The notes below the pieces were generated by a model. That model saw nothing but the letters and a program-made list of their open reading frames with translations, was not told the origin of the DNA and searched no databases. Position numbers and translations under genes: made by a program. 64,000 bases of DNA from Methylotenera versatilis 7 (GTDB lineage Bacteria > Pseudomonadota > Gammaproteobacteria > Burkholderiales > Methylophilaceae), in the NCBI RefSeq assembly GCF_000799165.1, contig NZ_JUGF01000002.1:248001-312000 (forward strand), in the 5' to 3' direction. This document shows positions 33,039 through 42,264 of the stretch, one piece after another. Position 1 is the first letter of the stretch; each line of letters starts with the position of its first letter.

Positions 33039-34736
33039 TTATGAAAATAATACCCAGGCTTTTTGTACAGTACTCCAGATACCGTAGCTAATCGGAATCA
33101 ATACCGCAGCCCATGCAAGCTTGACCAATAACGGATGCTGCTTGTCACCAGAAGTAACTTTTACTGCACTTACTCCATTCTTTGCACCATTTTTTGGAGA
33201 TTTTTCATGGCTTAATATACGCTCAGCTTCTAATTCTGCATCTGTCATAAAATATTGATCCGAAACAGGTTTGATCAAAAAATTGGCAATAAAACCGACC
33301 ACTAACAAACCGGCCAACACCATAAATATCGGTGCGTAGATTTGATCAAATGGAACACCAGACTCTAAACGCGTATCGTGCATATAGTTAACGACGACAG
33401 GTCCTAGAATTCCTGCTGTAGACCAAGCGGTAAGTAACCGCCCATGAATTGCGCCTACAAACTGCGTACCAAATAAATCGGCCAAATAAGCAGGAACTGT
33501 AGAAAAACTGCCACCGTACATTGATGCAATCACACAAAAACTGGCTACGAATAGTGCCAACGATTTAAAACCTGCAACATAGGTAGCCGTACAATATAAA
33601 GTTGCACCCAAAATAAAGAAAATAAAATAAGTGCGTTTGCGGCCTAGCTTATCAGATGCGCTTGCCCAGCCAATGCGACCAAAAATATTAAACAGTGAAA
33701 TTAGCCCGACAAAACCAGCTCCTACTGCTGCCGCAGCGGCGGTCATTGCCTCATCTTTTTTAATTTCAGCAAATCCTAAACTTTGATTTGCAGCGTCTAC
33801 TTGTCCAATCAACGCGCCACCAAATGTTTCTTGCAGCATGGGTGCCGCAGCACCGATAATGCCGATACCCGCAGAAACATTCATACATAACACCAACCAT
33901 AACAACCAGAATTGCGGCGTTTTATGTGCTTTGTTTAAATGCACATGACGCGTCGCGATCATACTGTTGTTTTGTGTTACTGGTGGTGTCCAGTTCGCTG
34001 GTTTCCAGCCTGTAGGAGGCACGCGATATCCCAAGCTGCCACACAGCATAAATACGGCATAAATAGCAGCCAACACAACAAAGGTTTGCCACACCCCCAC
34101 GCTATTTGGTGTTGCAAAATACGTCATCAATTTCGTCGCGAGTGGTGAACCTATCATGGCGCCACCACCAAACCCCATAATTGCCATGCCCGTGGCCATG
34201 CCACGTCTATCAGGGAACCATTTAATCAACGTGGAAACAGGTGAGATATAGCCTAAGCCAAGCCCAATGCCGCCAATTACGCCACTGCCCAGCCACATTA
34301 ACCAAAGTTGATGTGTATATACGCCGTAAGCTGAAATAAGCAACCCGCCACACCAGCATAATGTTGAGACCAAACCGGCCTTGCGAGGGCCTGCGCGCTC
34401 TAACCAGCCACCCCATAGTGCCGCTGAACAACCCAGCAAAACAAAAAACAAAGTGTACATCCACCCCAAGTCAAACTGCGTCCAATTACAATCGGTCGCG
34501 AATAACGCTTTTGCTGTACCAGCCAATTTCTCACTAAAGTGCGTCGCACCCACTGCACAAACCTCAAGTGGTTTCCCATCTACGTCTTTTAAAGCATTGC
34601 CAAGTGGTTTCCAAAACACGCTGAATCCATATGCCATGCCAATGGACAAATGCACAGCCAGTGCGGCTGGCGGCACTAGCCAGCGATTAAAACTAGCATT
34701 TGCGGTAATGTGTTCTTTTGATAAAAAATCGGCCAT
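33039..34736 (-). CDS. OFA-type major facilitator transporter
   Basis: A 565-residue integral membrane protein with about 12 helices. It belongs to the oxalate:formate antiporter group of the major facilitator superfamily, shown by GMAYGFSVFWKPL near residue 35, LGYISPVSTLIKWFPDRRGMATG and GRIGWASASDKLGRKRTYF. A 70-residue loop with two cysteines after helix 1 and a basic C-terminal extension are present. The substrate cannot be read from sequence; small carboxylates are the family habit. It is divergent from phoB, so the Pho box between them could affect both. Confidence 0.88.
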   Translation of the reverse strand: MADFLSKEHITANASFNRWLVPPAALAVHLSIGMAYGFSVFWKPLGNALKDVDGKPLEVCAVGATHFSEKLAGTAKALFATDCNWTQFDLGWMYTLFFVLLGCSAALWGGWLERAGPRKAGLVSTLCWCGGLLISAYGVYTHQLWLMWLGSGVIGGIGLGLGYISPVSTLIKWFPDRRGMATGMAIMGFGGGAMIGSPLATKLMTYFATPNSVGVWQTFVVLAAIYAVFMLCGSLGYRVPPTGWKPANWTPPVTQNNSMIATRHVHLNKAHKTPQFWLLWLVLCMNVSAGIGIIGAAAPMLQETFGGALIGQVDAANQSLGFAEIKKDEAMTAAAAAVGAGFVGLISLFNIFGRIGWASASDKLGRKRTYFIFFILGATLYCTATYVAGFKSLALFVASFCVIASMYGGSFSTVPAYLADLFGTQFVGAIHGRLLTAWSTAGILGPVVVNYMHDTRLESGVPFDQIYAPIFMVLAGLLVVGFIANFLIKPVSDQYFMTDAELEAERILSHEKSPKNGAKNGVSAVKVTSGDKQHPLLVKLAWAAVLIPISYGIWSTVQKAWVLFS

Positions 34737-34878
34737 GCTAACCCCTAAATTAGATGCGATATTCGATGTGGTATTTCGAGCTGATATATTAAGTATCGTT
34801 AATTAACTTAAACCAACATGTTACATAATGTTACAAATTATAAAAAATGGCAATTACCGCTCAAGACCGCTATTCGCA

Positions 34879-34929
34879 CTGTCAAAAAAATATTTAAAAT
34901 TTGTCATTAATCTGTCATATTAAAGTCAC
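34879..34929 (+). promoter_or_regulatory. Pho box (PhoB binding repeats) upstream of phoB
   Basis: Three heptamers TTGTCAT (34901), CTGTCAT (34912) and AAGTCAC (34923) sit exactly 11 bases apart with AT-rich 4-base spacers, the standard Pho box geometry. A further CTGTCAA at 34879 is in phase, 22 bases upstream. They end 47 bases before the phoB start, so PhoB autoregulation is likely. Confidence 0.8.
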
Positions 34930-34976
34930 AAAATAGCATCGTTATCTAAATCCATAAAAGTGATTGGAAATTAAGC

Positions 34977-35669
34977 ATGCCAGCAAATATTTTAGTAATA
35001 GAAGACGAACCAGCGATACAGGAACTACTTGCCCTTAACATTACCCAAGCAGGCCACAACGCACTGCGTGCACTGTCAGTTGAACATGCACAAGAGTTAT
35101 TACGTGAAACTCTGCCTGATTTAATTTTACTGGATTGGATGTTGCCAGGTATGAGCGGCATTGATTATGCACGTCGCTTAAAATCAGACAATCTCACCAA
35201 AGCGATTCCGATTATCATGCTAACCGCACGTGGCGATGAGTATGACAAAGTACGCGGCTTAGAAGTCGGCGCAGATGACTATGTCACCAAACCATTTAGC
35301 CCTCGCGAATTAAATGCGCGTATCAAAGCGGTATTACGTCGTCGCGCCCCACAAATGACAGACGATCCAATTGAGGTTCAAGGCTTATTACTTGACCCAA
35401 CCACACACCGCGTCACGGGTAATGCAGCCAACATTGATCTAGGTCCAACCGAATTTAGATTGCTGCATTACTTTATGAGCAATGCCGAACGCGTGCATAC
35501 GCGCAGTCAATTGCTGGATAAAGTATGGGGTGATCGCGTGTTTGTAGAAGACCGTACGGTCGATGTGCATATTCGCCGCCTACGTAATGCTTTAGCCGTA
35601 TCTGGACATCAGGATTTAATTCAAACCGTGCGCGGTTCCGGCTATCGATTTTCCTCACAAACAGATTAA
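34977..35669 (+). CDS. phoB: phosphate regulon response regulator PhoB
   Basis: A 230-residue OmpR/PhoB-type response regulator. The receiver domain has acidic residues in VIEDEPAIQELL, the phosphorylated Asp in LILLDWMLPGMSGIDY and the Lys in VTKPFSPREL. The winged-helix DNA-binding domain ends with VFVEDRTVDVHIRRLRNAL. The start has an upstream Pho box. phoR follows after a 142-base gap with its own promoter. Confidence 0.95.
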   Translation: MPANILVIEDEPAIQELLALNITQAGHNALRALSVEHAQELLRETLPDLILLDWMLPGMSGIDYARRLKSDNLTKAIPIIMLTARGDEYDKVRGLEVGADDYVTKPFSPRELNARIKAVLRRRAPQMTDDPIEVQGLLLDPTTHRVTGNAANIDLGPTEFRLLHYFMSNAERVHTRSQLLDKVWGDRVFVEDRTVDVHIRRLRNALAVSGHQDLIQTVRGSGYRFSSQTD

Positions 35670-35755
35670 TCCTGCATCATTTAATCTGTTTACCGCATTG
35701 GCTTATAGTGCATTTTAAAACTGCCTAAATGATGAATTGTTTGCGCTTTCAGAAG

Positions 35756-35783
35756 TTGAAGCTGTAAAAAAGCTCGTTATAAT
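35756..35783 (+). promoter_or_regulatory. sigma70-type promoter of phoR
   Basis: TTGAAG at 35756-35761, a 16-base spacer and a perfect TATAAT at 35778-35783 lie 29 bases before the phoR start. This would allow phoR expression independent of the Pho box. Confidence 0.55.
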
Positions 35784-35811
35784 AGGCAAACTCAATCGAT
35801 AGTGAGCAATT

Positions 35812-37143
35812 GTGCAAGATATTCGTTGGAACGCATTTTGGTTAGGATTGCTCTTAAGCTTGCTCTGCCTCATTATTTGGGCAGCGACTGATGCGGTTAC
35901 TGCGCTTATTACCCTGAGTGCTGGCTTATTTCTGTATCTTATTGGCCATATTTACTGGCTGCATCGGCTGCATACTTGGTTAAAAAAGCCTGTTCTTAAT
36001 CAAATGCCCAACGGAACTGGTGTTTGGGAAGATATATTCGCAGCACTCTATCAGGAACATCGCAGAAATTCACGTAGTAAAACCCAGCTAAGTTCGACTT
36101 TAGAGCGTTTCAGACACGCTGCCAGCGCACTGCCGGATGGCGTTGTGGTGTTGAATAGTGACAATGAAATTGAATGGTGCAATCCACCTGCTGAAAATCA
36201 ACTTGGCTTAAATTTAAAGCATGATGAAAACCAGCCCATCAGCTATTTGGTGCGCCATAGTGATTTTGTAGAGTATCTGCAAGCACAAGAACAAGATGAA
36301 TCATTCAACTCAGAGCCGATAAAATTAAAGTCGTGGCGCAACCCAGAAGTCACGCTAGAAATACAATTGATTCCTTTTGGTTCCAAGCAAAAACTGCTGA
36401 TTTGTCGTGATGTAACCGCGCTGGAAAAAACCGAAATCATGCGCCGTGATTTTATCGCCAACGTATCGCACGAATTACGCACGCCATTGACCGTTGTGGG
36501 TGGATTTTTAGAAACGCTAGTCGATATGGATGGCGCAGTACCGGAGAGTTTAAAAAACTATTTCGGTATGATGATGGACCAAACCAGTCGCATGCGGCGC
36601 ATCATTGAGGATTTGCTGACCTTATCGACCATTGAAAGCAATACGCAAAGCCCGGATAACAACGAAATCGATATGTCAAAACTGCTCCATCAAATACAAA
36701 ATGATGCCAATAGTTTGAGCAAAAGCCTGAATAAGACAACTCACAATATTCACTTGGACATGGATAAAAATCTGCACATTAAAGGCAGCCAAGAAGAGTT
36801 ATATAGTGCATTAAGCAACTTAACCAGCAACGCAATTCGCTATACGCCTGCTGGTGGTGATATTTTCATCGGCTGGAAATTACGCGATAACCAGGCGGTT
36901 TTCAGTGTGCGCGACACAGGCATTGGTATTGAACAACAGCACATTGACCGACTGACCGAACGCTTTTACCGTGTTGACCGTGGTCGCAGCCGCGAAACAG
37001 GCGGCACAGGTTTAGGTTTAGCCATTGTCAAACACATTCTAAACCGCCACCAAGCAAGACTGGAAATTGAGAGCCAACTGGGCGTTGGCAGTACATTTAG
37101 CATTGTCTTCCCTAAAGCCTGTGTTAAAACCAAGTTGAGTTAA
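35812..37143 (+). CDS. phoR: phosphate regulon sensor kinase PhoR
   Basis: A 443-residue membrane histidine kinase. Two N-terminal helices (residues 10-55) are followed by a DUF3329/PAS region (LPDGVVVLNSDNEIEWCNPPAENQLG). The dimerisation domain carries the phosphorylated His in FIANVSHELRTPLTVVGGF, and the ATP domain has SNAIRYTP, DTGIGIE and GGTGLGLAIV. The start is a GTG at 35812. The next gene begins 4 bases after the stop. Confidence 0.95.
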   Translation: MQDIRWNAFWLGLLLSLLCLIIWAATDAVTALITLSAGLFLYLIGHIYWLHRLHTWLKKPVLNQMPNGTGVWEDIFAALYQEHRRNSRSKTQLSSTLERFRHAASALPDGVVVLNSDNEIEWCNPPAENQLGLNLKHDENQPISYLVRHSDFVEYLQAQEQDESFNSEPIKLKSWRNPEVTLEIQLIPFGSKQKLLICRDVTALEKTEIMRRDFIANVSHELRTPLTVVGGFLETLVDMDGAVPESLKNYFGMMMDQTSRMRRIIEDLLTLSTIESNTQSPDNNEIDMSKLLHQIQNDANSLSKSLNKTTHNIHLDMDKNLHIKGSQEELYSALSNLTSNAIRYTPAGGDIFIGWKLRDNQAVFSVRDTGIGIEQQHIDRLTERFYRVDRGRSRETGGTGLGLAIVKHILNRHQARLEIESQLGVGSTFSIVFPKACVKTKLS

Positions 37144-37147
37144 TTGC

Positions 37148-37879
37148 GTGAAGCGCTTTTATTTATACATTTTTGGCCTATTAAGTTTTAGCGGTTTAAT
37201 CTGCGGATGCGCCACCAACACTACGATTGGCGGCAAATCCATTCCAGAACGTGTTGATAGAAGCTCTGCCAGCCAATTAATGAAGAATGATTTTGATCGC
37301 ATGGCGGATGTTGAGCTATATGAAAACTCACAAAGCTTGCGCACGCTGATGACAAAACTGTATAAGCGTAACCCGCATGAACTCGCCAAAAGCACCTCCG
37401 ATCCAGTTGAAAAAATGGTGAGTTGGGTATTTGATGGTGCATCGCAACATCAGTTTCAATTCAAAGAAATCGACAATAAACAAGATACAGATGCGATTTT
37501 TCTGGCCTTTAATGCCAATTATCAGGGTGACCGCGTATTGCCTTTTATTGTCGGCATTCATACCATGTTGCTTAAAGCGCATGGCAATAAATCTGAGTTT
37601 TATCTAACTGATAGTATCAACCCGCAGAGCATCTACAACGTGGCGCGCAATATTGAGATTGCTGCATGGAAACTTTCCACCAGTCGCGATCTGAGCGGAA
37701 AATTATATTTATTGAGTAACGAAATCAATACAACAGATCATAATTTAAGTTTCGAACGCGAGTTCGGCAAGATGATTGGTCGCACCGATTTATACGCAAT
37801 TAGCTTGGCCGAAAAATCGCAACGCTTGATTTCACGCGTGATGCAGAGCATTGCAACTGCGGTTTTCTTACCGTTTTAA
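37148..37879 (+). CDS. lipoprotein of unknown function downstream of phoR
   Basis: A 243-residue predicted lipoprotein: MKRF start (GTG codon), hydrophobic stretch and lipobox ending at Cys21 (ICGC). The mature part has no domain I recognise. It contains YENSQSLRTLMTKLYKRNP, then DRVLPFIVGIHTMLLKAHGNKSEFYL, and a Phe-rich end. It starts 4 bases after phoR, so it is almost certainly cotranscribed and perhaps phosphate controlled. A strong terminator follows. Confidence 0.75.
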   Translation: MKRFYLYIFGLLSFSGLICGCATNTTIGGKSIPERVDRSSASQLMKNDFDRMADVELYENSQSLRTLMTKLYKRNPHELAKSTSDPVEKMVSWVFDGASQHQFQFKEIDNKQDTDAIFLAFNANYQGDRVLPFIVGIHTMLLKAHGNKSEFYLTDSINPQSIYNVARNIEIAAWKLSTSRDLSGKLYLLSNEINTTDHNLSFEREFGKMIGRTDLYAISLAEKSQRLISRVMQSIATAVFLPF

Positions 37880-37904
37880 TGCGTTAATTATCCGATATTA
37901 AGAT

Positions 37905-37934
37905 AATAAAAAAGGGCTTAAAAGCCCTTTTTTA
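37905..37934. terminator. bidirectional terminator between the phoR-linked lipoprotein and the OmpA-like gene
   Basis: AAAAAAGGGCTT and AAGCCCTTTTTT form a near-perfect palindrome with a very short loop, between two convergent stops. Confidence 0.88.
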
Positions 37935-37963
37935 TTTAAAACTTAACTTAATAATTGAATCAA

Positions 37964-38635
37964 TTATTGCGCTGCAACTGGTGCTGGCTCTGCAACAAAA
38001 ATCTCTACGCGACGATTTTTCGCCTTATTCGCTGCAGTATCATTTGCCACTAATGGCTCACGTGAACCACGGCCTTCAACCGCAATACGGCTGGAAGATA
38101 CACTTCTAGCAGTTAAATAATCACGCACACTTGCAGCACGATTTAACGATAAAGGATTATTCACCGCATCGCTACCAGAGCTATCGGTATGGCCGATAAT
38201 CGTTACATTACTGTTTGGCGTGCTCGCTAAACTAGTTGCGAAAGTATCTAATATCGTTCTGAAATTTGGCTGAATATCTGCACGGCCGACAGCAAAAGAA
38301 ATATCACTTGGAATATCTAACTTCAAACGGTTATCCGCTGTTTGTGTTACTGCAACACCCGTACCAGCAGTCGCTTCTTCCATTTGACGTTTTTGCTCTT
38401 CTTGGCGCTTAGTCCAAACATTACCAGCCACTGCACCAACACCGGCACCCACCGCCGCACCAATTGCTGCACCCTTACCTTTGCCTGCGATAGCGCCAAC
38501 AACCGCGCCAACACCGGCACCAATACCTGCGCCCTTAGCCGTACCTTTTTGCGTCTCCGTCATATTGGCACAACCGCCCAGCACAAAAGCCACTAACACA
38601 GAACCGACTATCAATTTATTACGCATATTATTCAC
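37964..38635 (-). CDS. OmpA-family lipoprotein with glycine-zipper
   Basis: A 223-residue outer membrane lipoprotein. The signal ends at Cys22 (VLGGC). Residues 30-75 are a glycine-zipper segment (GAGIGAGVGAVVGAIAG repeats). Residues 105-215 form an OmpA-like peptidoglycan-binding domain with IIGHTDSSGSDAVNNPLSLNRA and NRRVEIF. It resembles YiaD-type proteins that tie the outer membrane to the wall. An ATG three codons in (38626) is an alternative start. Confidence 0.92.
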   Translation of the reverse strand: MNNMRNKLIVGSVLVAFVLGGCANMTETQKGTAKGAGIGAGVGAVVGAIAGKGKGAAIGAAVGAGVGAVAGNVWTKRQEEQKRQMEEATAGTGVAVTQTADNRLKLDIPSDISFAVGRADIQPNFRTILDTFATSLASTPNSNVTIIGHTDSSGSDAVNNPLSLNRAASVRDYLTARSVSSSRIAVEGRGSREPLVANDTAANKAKNRRVEIFVAEPAPVAAQ

Positions 38636-39150
38636 CTTTTTTTGAAATACATGGGGTTAACTGCAAACTTCTAAACGGCAAAAGCCAGCTTAAAACTTTG
38701 TTAAGAAAACTTGTTAATAATTAACTCAAACTATGCATTAACAAAGGTTTAAAGCTCTGTTAATTAACGCACATTAACATAAATAGTTTACCAATATTGT
38801 TTACAGAAAGATGTTAAGAAAAGTAAATATAGACTGAGATATACCTAAAAATAATGCAGTAATAACGTCGTAATTAACTAAATAGCAAAAGTAGAACATT
38901 GCTCAAATTTCCACTGGTTTTAAATTCCCCTGCTACCGCGCCTACGCTGCTTTAAAAAGCTGGGAGTTTTTGAGCAAGGACTGTTTGAGTCCAAAGATTT
39001 TATTGGGCGATTTCCGCAGCGTCCAACTTTTTATAGGAACGCAGGAAACAAGCGGTAGGGGGTAGCCTTTTCTTTGGTTTCTTTCTTTTGGTAAGCAAAA
39101 GAAACTCACTAGTCGCGCGAAAGCGACTATCTTATTAATTGAACAGCCGT
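38636..39150. other. 515-base gene-free region with structured repeat
   Basis: I see no protein gene. The left half is AT-rich and probably holds the promoter of the OmpA-like gene. The right half, from about 38928, holds the inverted-repeat element listed separately. It ends with a short inverted repeat (GTCGCGCGAAAGCGAC) at 39113-39128, just past the stop of the HsdR-N-like gene. Confidence 0.7.
38928..39062. repeat. structured repeat element with terminal inverted repeats
   Basis: The ends are imperfect inverted repeats: CCCCTGCTACCGC (38928-38940) and GCGGTAGGGGG (39052-39062). Inside are ACGCTGC (38944-38950) paired with GCAGCGT (39016-39022), and a hairpin GGACT-GTTTG-AGTCC (38978-38992). 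The composition is more GC-rich than the flanks. The following CTTTTCTTTGGTTTCTTTC stretch is reminiscent of a dispersed extragenic repeat seen in many proteobacterial genomes. It may be a non-autonomous mobile repeat; copies elsewhere were not checkable. Confidence 0.45.
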
Positions 39151-39921
39151 TTACTCTGCTTCTATTAATAATTTGGCTTTTTGCTTTGCTTGTAATTTAT
39201 TAGCCTTTTTAATAAGTTCTGAAGCACTTTTTGCTTCATCACTATCAACAAGTTCACGCTTCAAAACCTCATTTTGTAATGTAAACTTTAAAAAACCATC
39301 ATCAATTTTTATAGTAGGACTTAGTTTTTTTAACTCTTTTCTTAATGCTGATAGCACATTGTCACTTGTTAGCAAAGCTGCTAATGAAAATTTGCTAGTT
39401 GCCTGTTGTTGTTGAAAAAATGCAGTCATTGATGACTGGGTAAATCCTTCACGACTTAAAGTTCCAAAGCAGTCTAAAAGTTGAGAGTTTTTCGGGCTAG
39501 TATTTAATAGGTCTACTTCAAAAATCAATGATTTATCAATTGGTTGTCTAAAATGAATTTTATAAACTTGCCATATCGCTCCATTGGTTAGAACAATCCA
39601 TTCAATACCATGATTAGCGCCGTAATCAATAGCTTGTTTAATATGGTTATCTTTAAGGTCAACGTTTATTGCTTTAGCTTCAATAAGAAATCTAACGTCG
39701 TTCCCTACTTTTACCGCCAAATCAACGTACGTTCCACGTATCGCAAACTCCGTTGTAATTTCAATATATTTTTTATACCCAAGAAGCTCTGCAAGCATGT
39801 CGCCCAAAATGACAACAGTATCCGACTCGCTAATATCCCGGCTCTTTGCATCTGATAGTATGGCTTGAAAACGTTTAAGATTAAGACTAATCCTGTCACT
39901 TACTTTTTTTGGAATCGCCAT
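39151..39921 (-). CDS. orphan HsdR N-terminal-like (PD-(D/E)XK) protein
   Basis: A 256-residue cytoplasmic protein. Residues 35-130 match the type I restriction R-subunit N-terminal nuclease fold: YVDLAVKVGNDVRFLIEAKA contains the Asp and Glu-X-Lys of a PD-(D/E)XK site, followed by HIKQAIDYGANHGIEWIVLTNGAIWQVY. The C-terminal half is helical and Lys-rich. There is no helicase domain and no HsdM or HsdS nearby, so it is a stand-alone member of a widespread group of unclear role. It lies beside the structured repeat. Confidence 0.8.
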   Translation of the reverse strand: MAIPKKVSDRISLNLKRFQAILSDAKSRDISESDTVVILGDMLAELLGYKKYIEITTEFAIRGTYVDLAVKVGNDVRFLIEAKAINVDLKDNHIKQAIDYGANHGIEWIVLTNGAIWQVYKIHFRQPIDKSLIFEVDLLNTSPKNSQLLDCFGTLSREGFTQSSMTAFFQQQQATSKFSLAALLTSDNVLSALRKELKKLSPTIKIDDGFLKFTLQNEVLKRELVDSDEAKSASELIKKANKLQAKQKAKLLIEAE

Positions 39922-39967
39922 ACTTTATCCTCTTCAATTTTAATATTTGTATAAATTAGATATTAAG

Positions 39968-42130
39968 TCACCTCAACTCCACCTGCACCAAATTATCACT
40001 AAACGTAGTCGAATGTCCCATATCCCCAAACTCCGCTGAACTAATACAGTTCACCGTTCCTTTATTTAGCTGACGCCAATAGCCCAGCGTTGCCACCACA
40101 ATCCCAGGATTTACATCTTTAGTAATCCGCGCATCACCTTCAAACGCCCCACGTTCATTAAATACACGCACTTTTGCGCCGTCTTTAATACCGCGCATAT
40201 CTGCATCTGCGGCGTTAATCATCACAAATTGCTCACCTTGCCCTTTAATTTTTTCGGTCACATTTGCATAGCAAGAATTTAAAAAGCCGTGACTTTTTGG
40301 CGAGATAATATTGAGCGGATATTTTTTAGCCAGCGCGGGGTTACTATCCATACTTTCGCGATTAGCCACATAATCCGGTAGCGAATCTAAATCTTCCAAT
40401 GGCTGGAAGCCTTCATACATTTGACGGAATGGGCCAGCGACAAAGTTCTTTGCACCTTCTACCAAGAACATACATTTGCCTGTTGGTGTGGGGAATTTGC
40501 CTTCTTTATGCGGCGCGCGGTTGTCTTTTGTGCCCACATTTAAACGCGCAAAGCCATGTTCGCGCAAATAGGCTAAATCGATACCGTCACAAGCTGGCGA
40601 ATCCCAAGCGACATAATTTTCTAAACACTCGGAATCTGACCATTTAAAATTCTCCTCTTCAAAGCCTAATCGTTTAGCCAAGCGGCGGAAAATCTCGTTG
40701 TTGGAAATCGCCTCACCTGGTGCATCTACACATTTAGCGTTATAGGTCAGGTATAAGTGCCCCCATGAAAGAATCATATCTTCCATCTCCGCGCCCATCG
40801 TTGCTGGCAGCACGATGTCAGCATAGGCGGCGGTGTCCGTAATAAAATGGTCGGCCACAATGGTGAATAAATCTTCACGCTGCAAACCCGCGATAATCTT
40901 GTCGGTTTCAGGTGATTGCGTTACTGGATTGGTATTCCACACCATGATAGATTTAATCGGCACGTCTAGCTTGATTTCATTGGTGAGTACACGTCCGAGT
41001 TGCAGAATATTCACGACTGGCGTGCCTTCTGGAATCAAATCAGGTCGTGAAATCACATCAAATTTATATGGGTGCTCCCATACAGGGAATTGCAGCGCGC
41101 CACCTCCCACATGGCGCCACGCGCCAATTAATGCGGGCAAACAAGTAACAGCGCGAATGGCTTGACTGCCGCCATAACTACGCTCCAGCGCAACACCTAA
41201 ACGAATCGCCGCAGGTGGCGTAGTTGCATATTCTCTGGCAAATTTTCGGATATCTTCAGCAGGTATGCCTGTGATGCTTTCGGCCCATTCTGGTGTGCGG
41301 GTTTTGGCGCGCGCTGCCAGTTCTTTATAGCCAACGGTATAGTTATCCACATAATCCTGGTCAACCAAACCTTCTTCGATAATCACGTTCATCATCGCCA
41401 TCGCCAATGCACCATCTGTACCCGGTTTCGGCGCAATATGCCAATCAGCCTCTTTGGCGGTTTTAGATGCGTAAGAATCCACCACCACGACTTTTGTGCC
41501 TTTTTTCTGTGCTTCGTGAATGATATGCCAGTGATGCAAATTGGTAGAAACCGAATTACATGCCCAGATGACAATATATTTGGAATGAATAAAACTCTCT
41601 GGACAAACGCCTGCCGTTGGCCCAACAGTGAGTAACCATGCGGTGCACGAGCCTTCACCACAGAATGTACGCTCAGTGACGGTTGCGCCTAACCGATTAA
41701 AAAAAGCATCACCGCCATTTAAGCCATGTACCAAACCCTGGTTGCCCAAATAACTGGCCGGCATAATCGCGCGCGGACCATTTTCTTTAATAATAGCTTG
41801 CCATTTACTGACAATGGTATCCAGCGCTTCATCCCAGGTGATTCTTTCGAATTGCTTGCTGCCTTTTGGGCCCGTTCTTTTCATTGGATACAGCAAGCGA
41901 TCTGGGTGATAGTGCCGTTTTTCATAATCTTTGAGTTTGACGCATAAACCGCCACGCGTCATGGGGTGATTTGGATTACCCTTAACCGAAATAAGCTTGT
42001 CATCTTTAACCGTATAAACCATGGAGCAAGTATCAGGGCAATCGTGTGGACATCCACCGTGAAAGGTTTTAGTGTCGCTACCTTGTAAACTATCGGCTAA
42101 ATCTTTGGCAACTGGCGCATTCATATACAA
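39968..42130 (-). CDS. molybdopterin-dependent oxidoreductase (FdhA/NarG superfamily)
   Basis: A 720-residue protein of the DMSO reductase superfamily. The N-terminal cysteines CPHDCPDTC and GGLCVKL would bind a 4Fe-4S cluster. Later come WDEALDTIVSKW, the molybdopterin-binding regions AIMPASYLGNQGL and VVDSYASKTAKEADWH, and a C-terminal dinucleotide-binding domain from about residue 600. There is no twin-arginine leader, so it is probably cytoplasmic. No partner subunit is adjacent, and the substrate cannot be called. Confidence 0.88.
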   Translation of the reverse strand: MYMNAPVAKDLADSLQGSDTKTFHGGCPHDCPDTCSMVYTVKDDKLISVKGNPNHPMTRGGLCVKLKDYEKRHYHPDRLLYPMKRTGPKGSKQFERITWDEALDTIVSKWQAIIKENGPRAIMPASYLGNQGLVHGLNGGDAFFNRLGATVTERTFCGEGSCTAWLLTVGPTAGVCPESFIHSKYIVIWACNSVSTNLHHWHIIHEAQKKGTKVVVVDSYASKTAKEADWHIAPKPGTDGALAMAMMNVIIEEGLVDQDYVDNYTVGYKELAARAKTRTPEWAESITGIPAEDIRKFAREYATTPPAAIRLGVALERSYGGSQAIRAVTCLPALIGAWRHVGGGALQFPVWEHPYKFDVISRPDLIPEGTPVVNILQLGRVLTNEIKLDVPIKSIMVWNTNPVTQSPETDKIIAGLQREDLFTIVADHFITDTAAYADIVLPATMGAEMEDMILSWGHLYLTYNAKCVDAPGEAISNNEIFRRLAKRLGFEEENFKWSDSECLENYVAWDSPACDGIDLAYLREHGFARLNVGTKDNRAPHKEGKFPTPTGKCMFLVEGAKNFVAGPFRQMYEGFQPLEDLDSLPDYVANRESMDSNPALAKKYPLNIISPKSHGFLNSCYANVTEKIKGQGEQFVMINAADADMRGIKDGAKVRVFNERGAFEGDARITKDVNPGIVVATLGYWRQLNKGTVNCISSAEFGDMGHSTTFSDNLVQVELR

Positions 42131-42264
42131 CTCCTCAAAATTGATACGGACTTTGCTTATTTAAGTCTTTTATTTATATTTATTCGCCCAATATATACCT
42201 ATCTGTATAGCAGTGCAATGGCATAATTAGCCTCTTACTTACCAGCTTACTTAACACTTTATTT

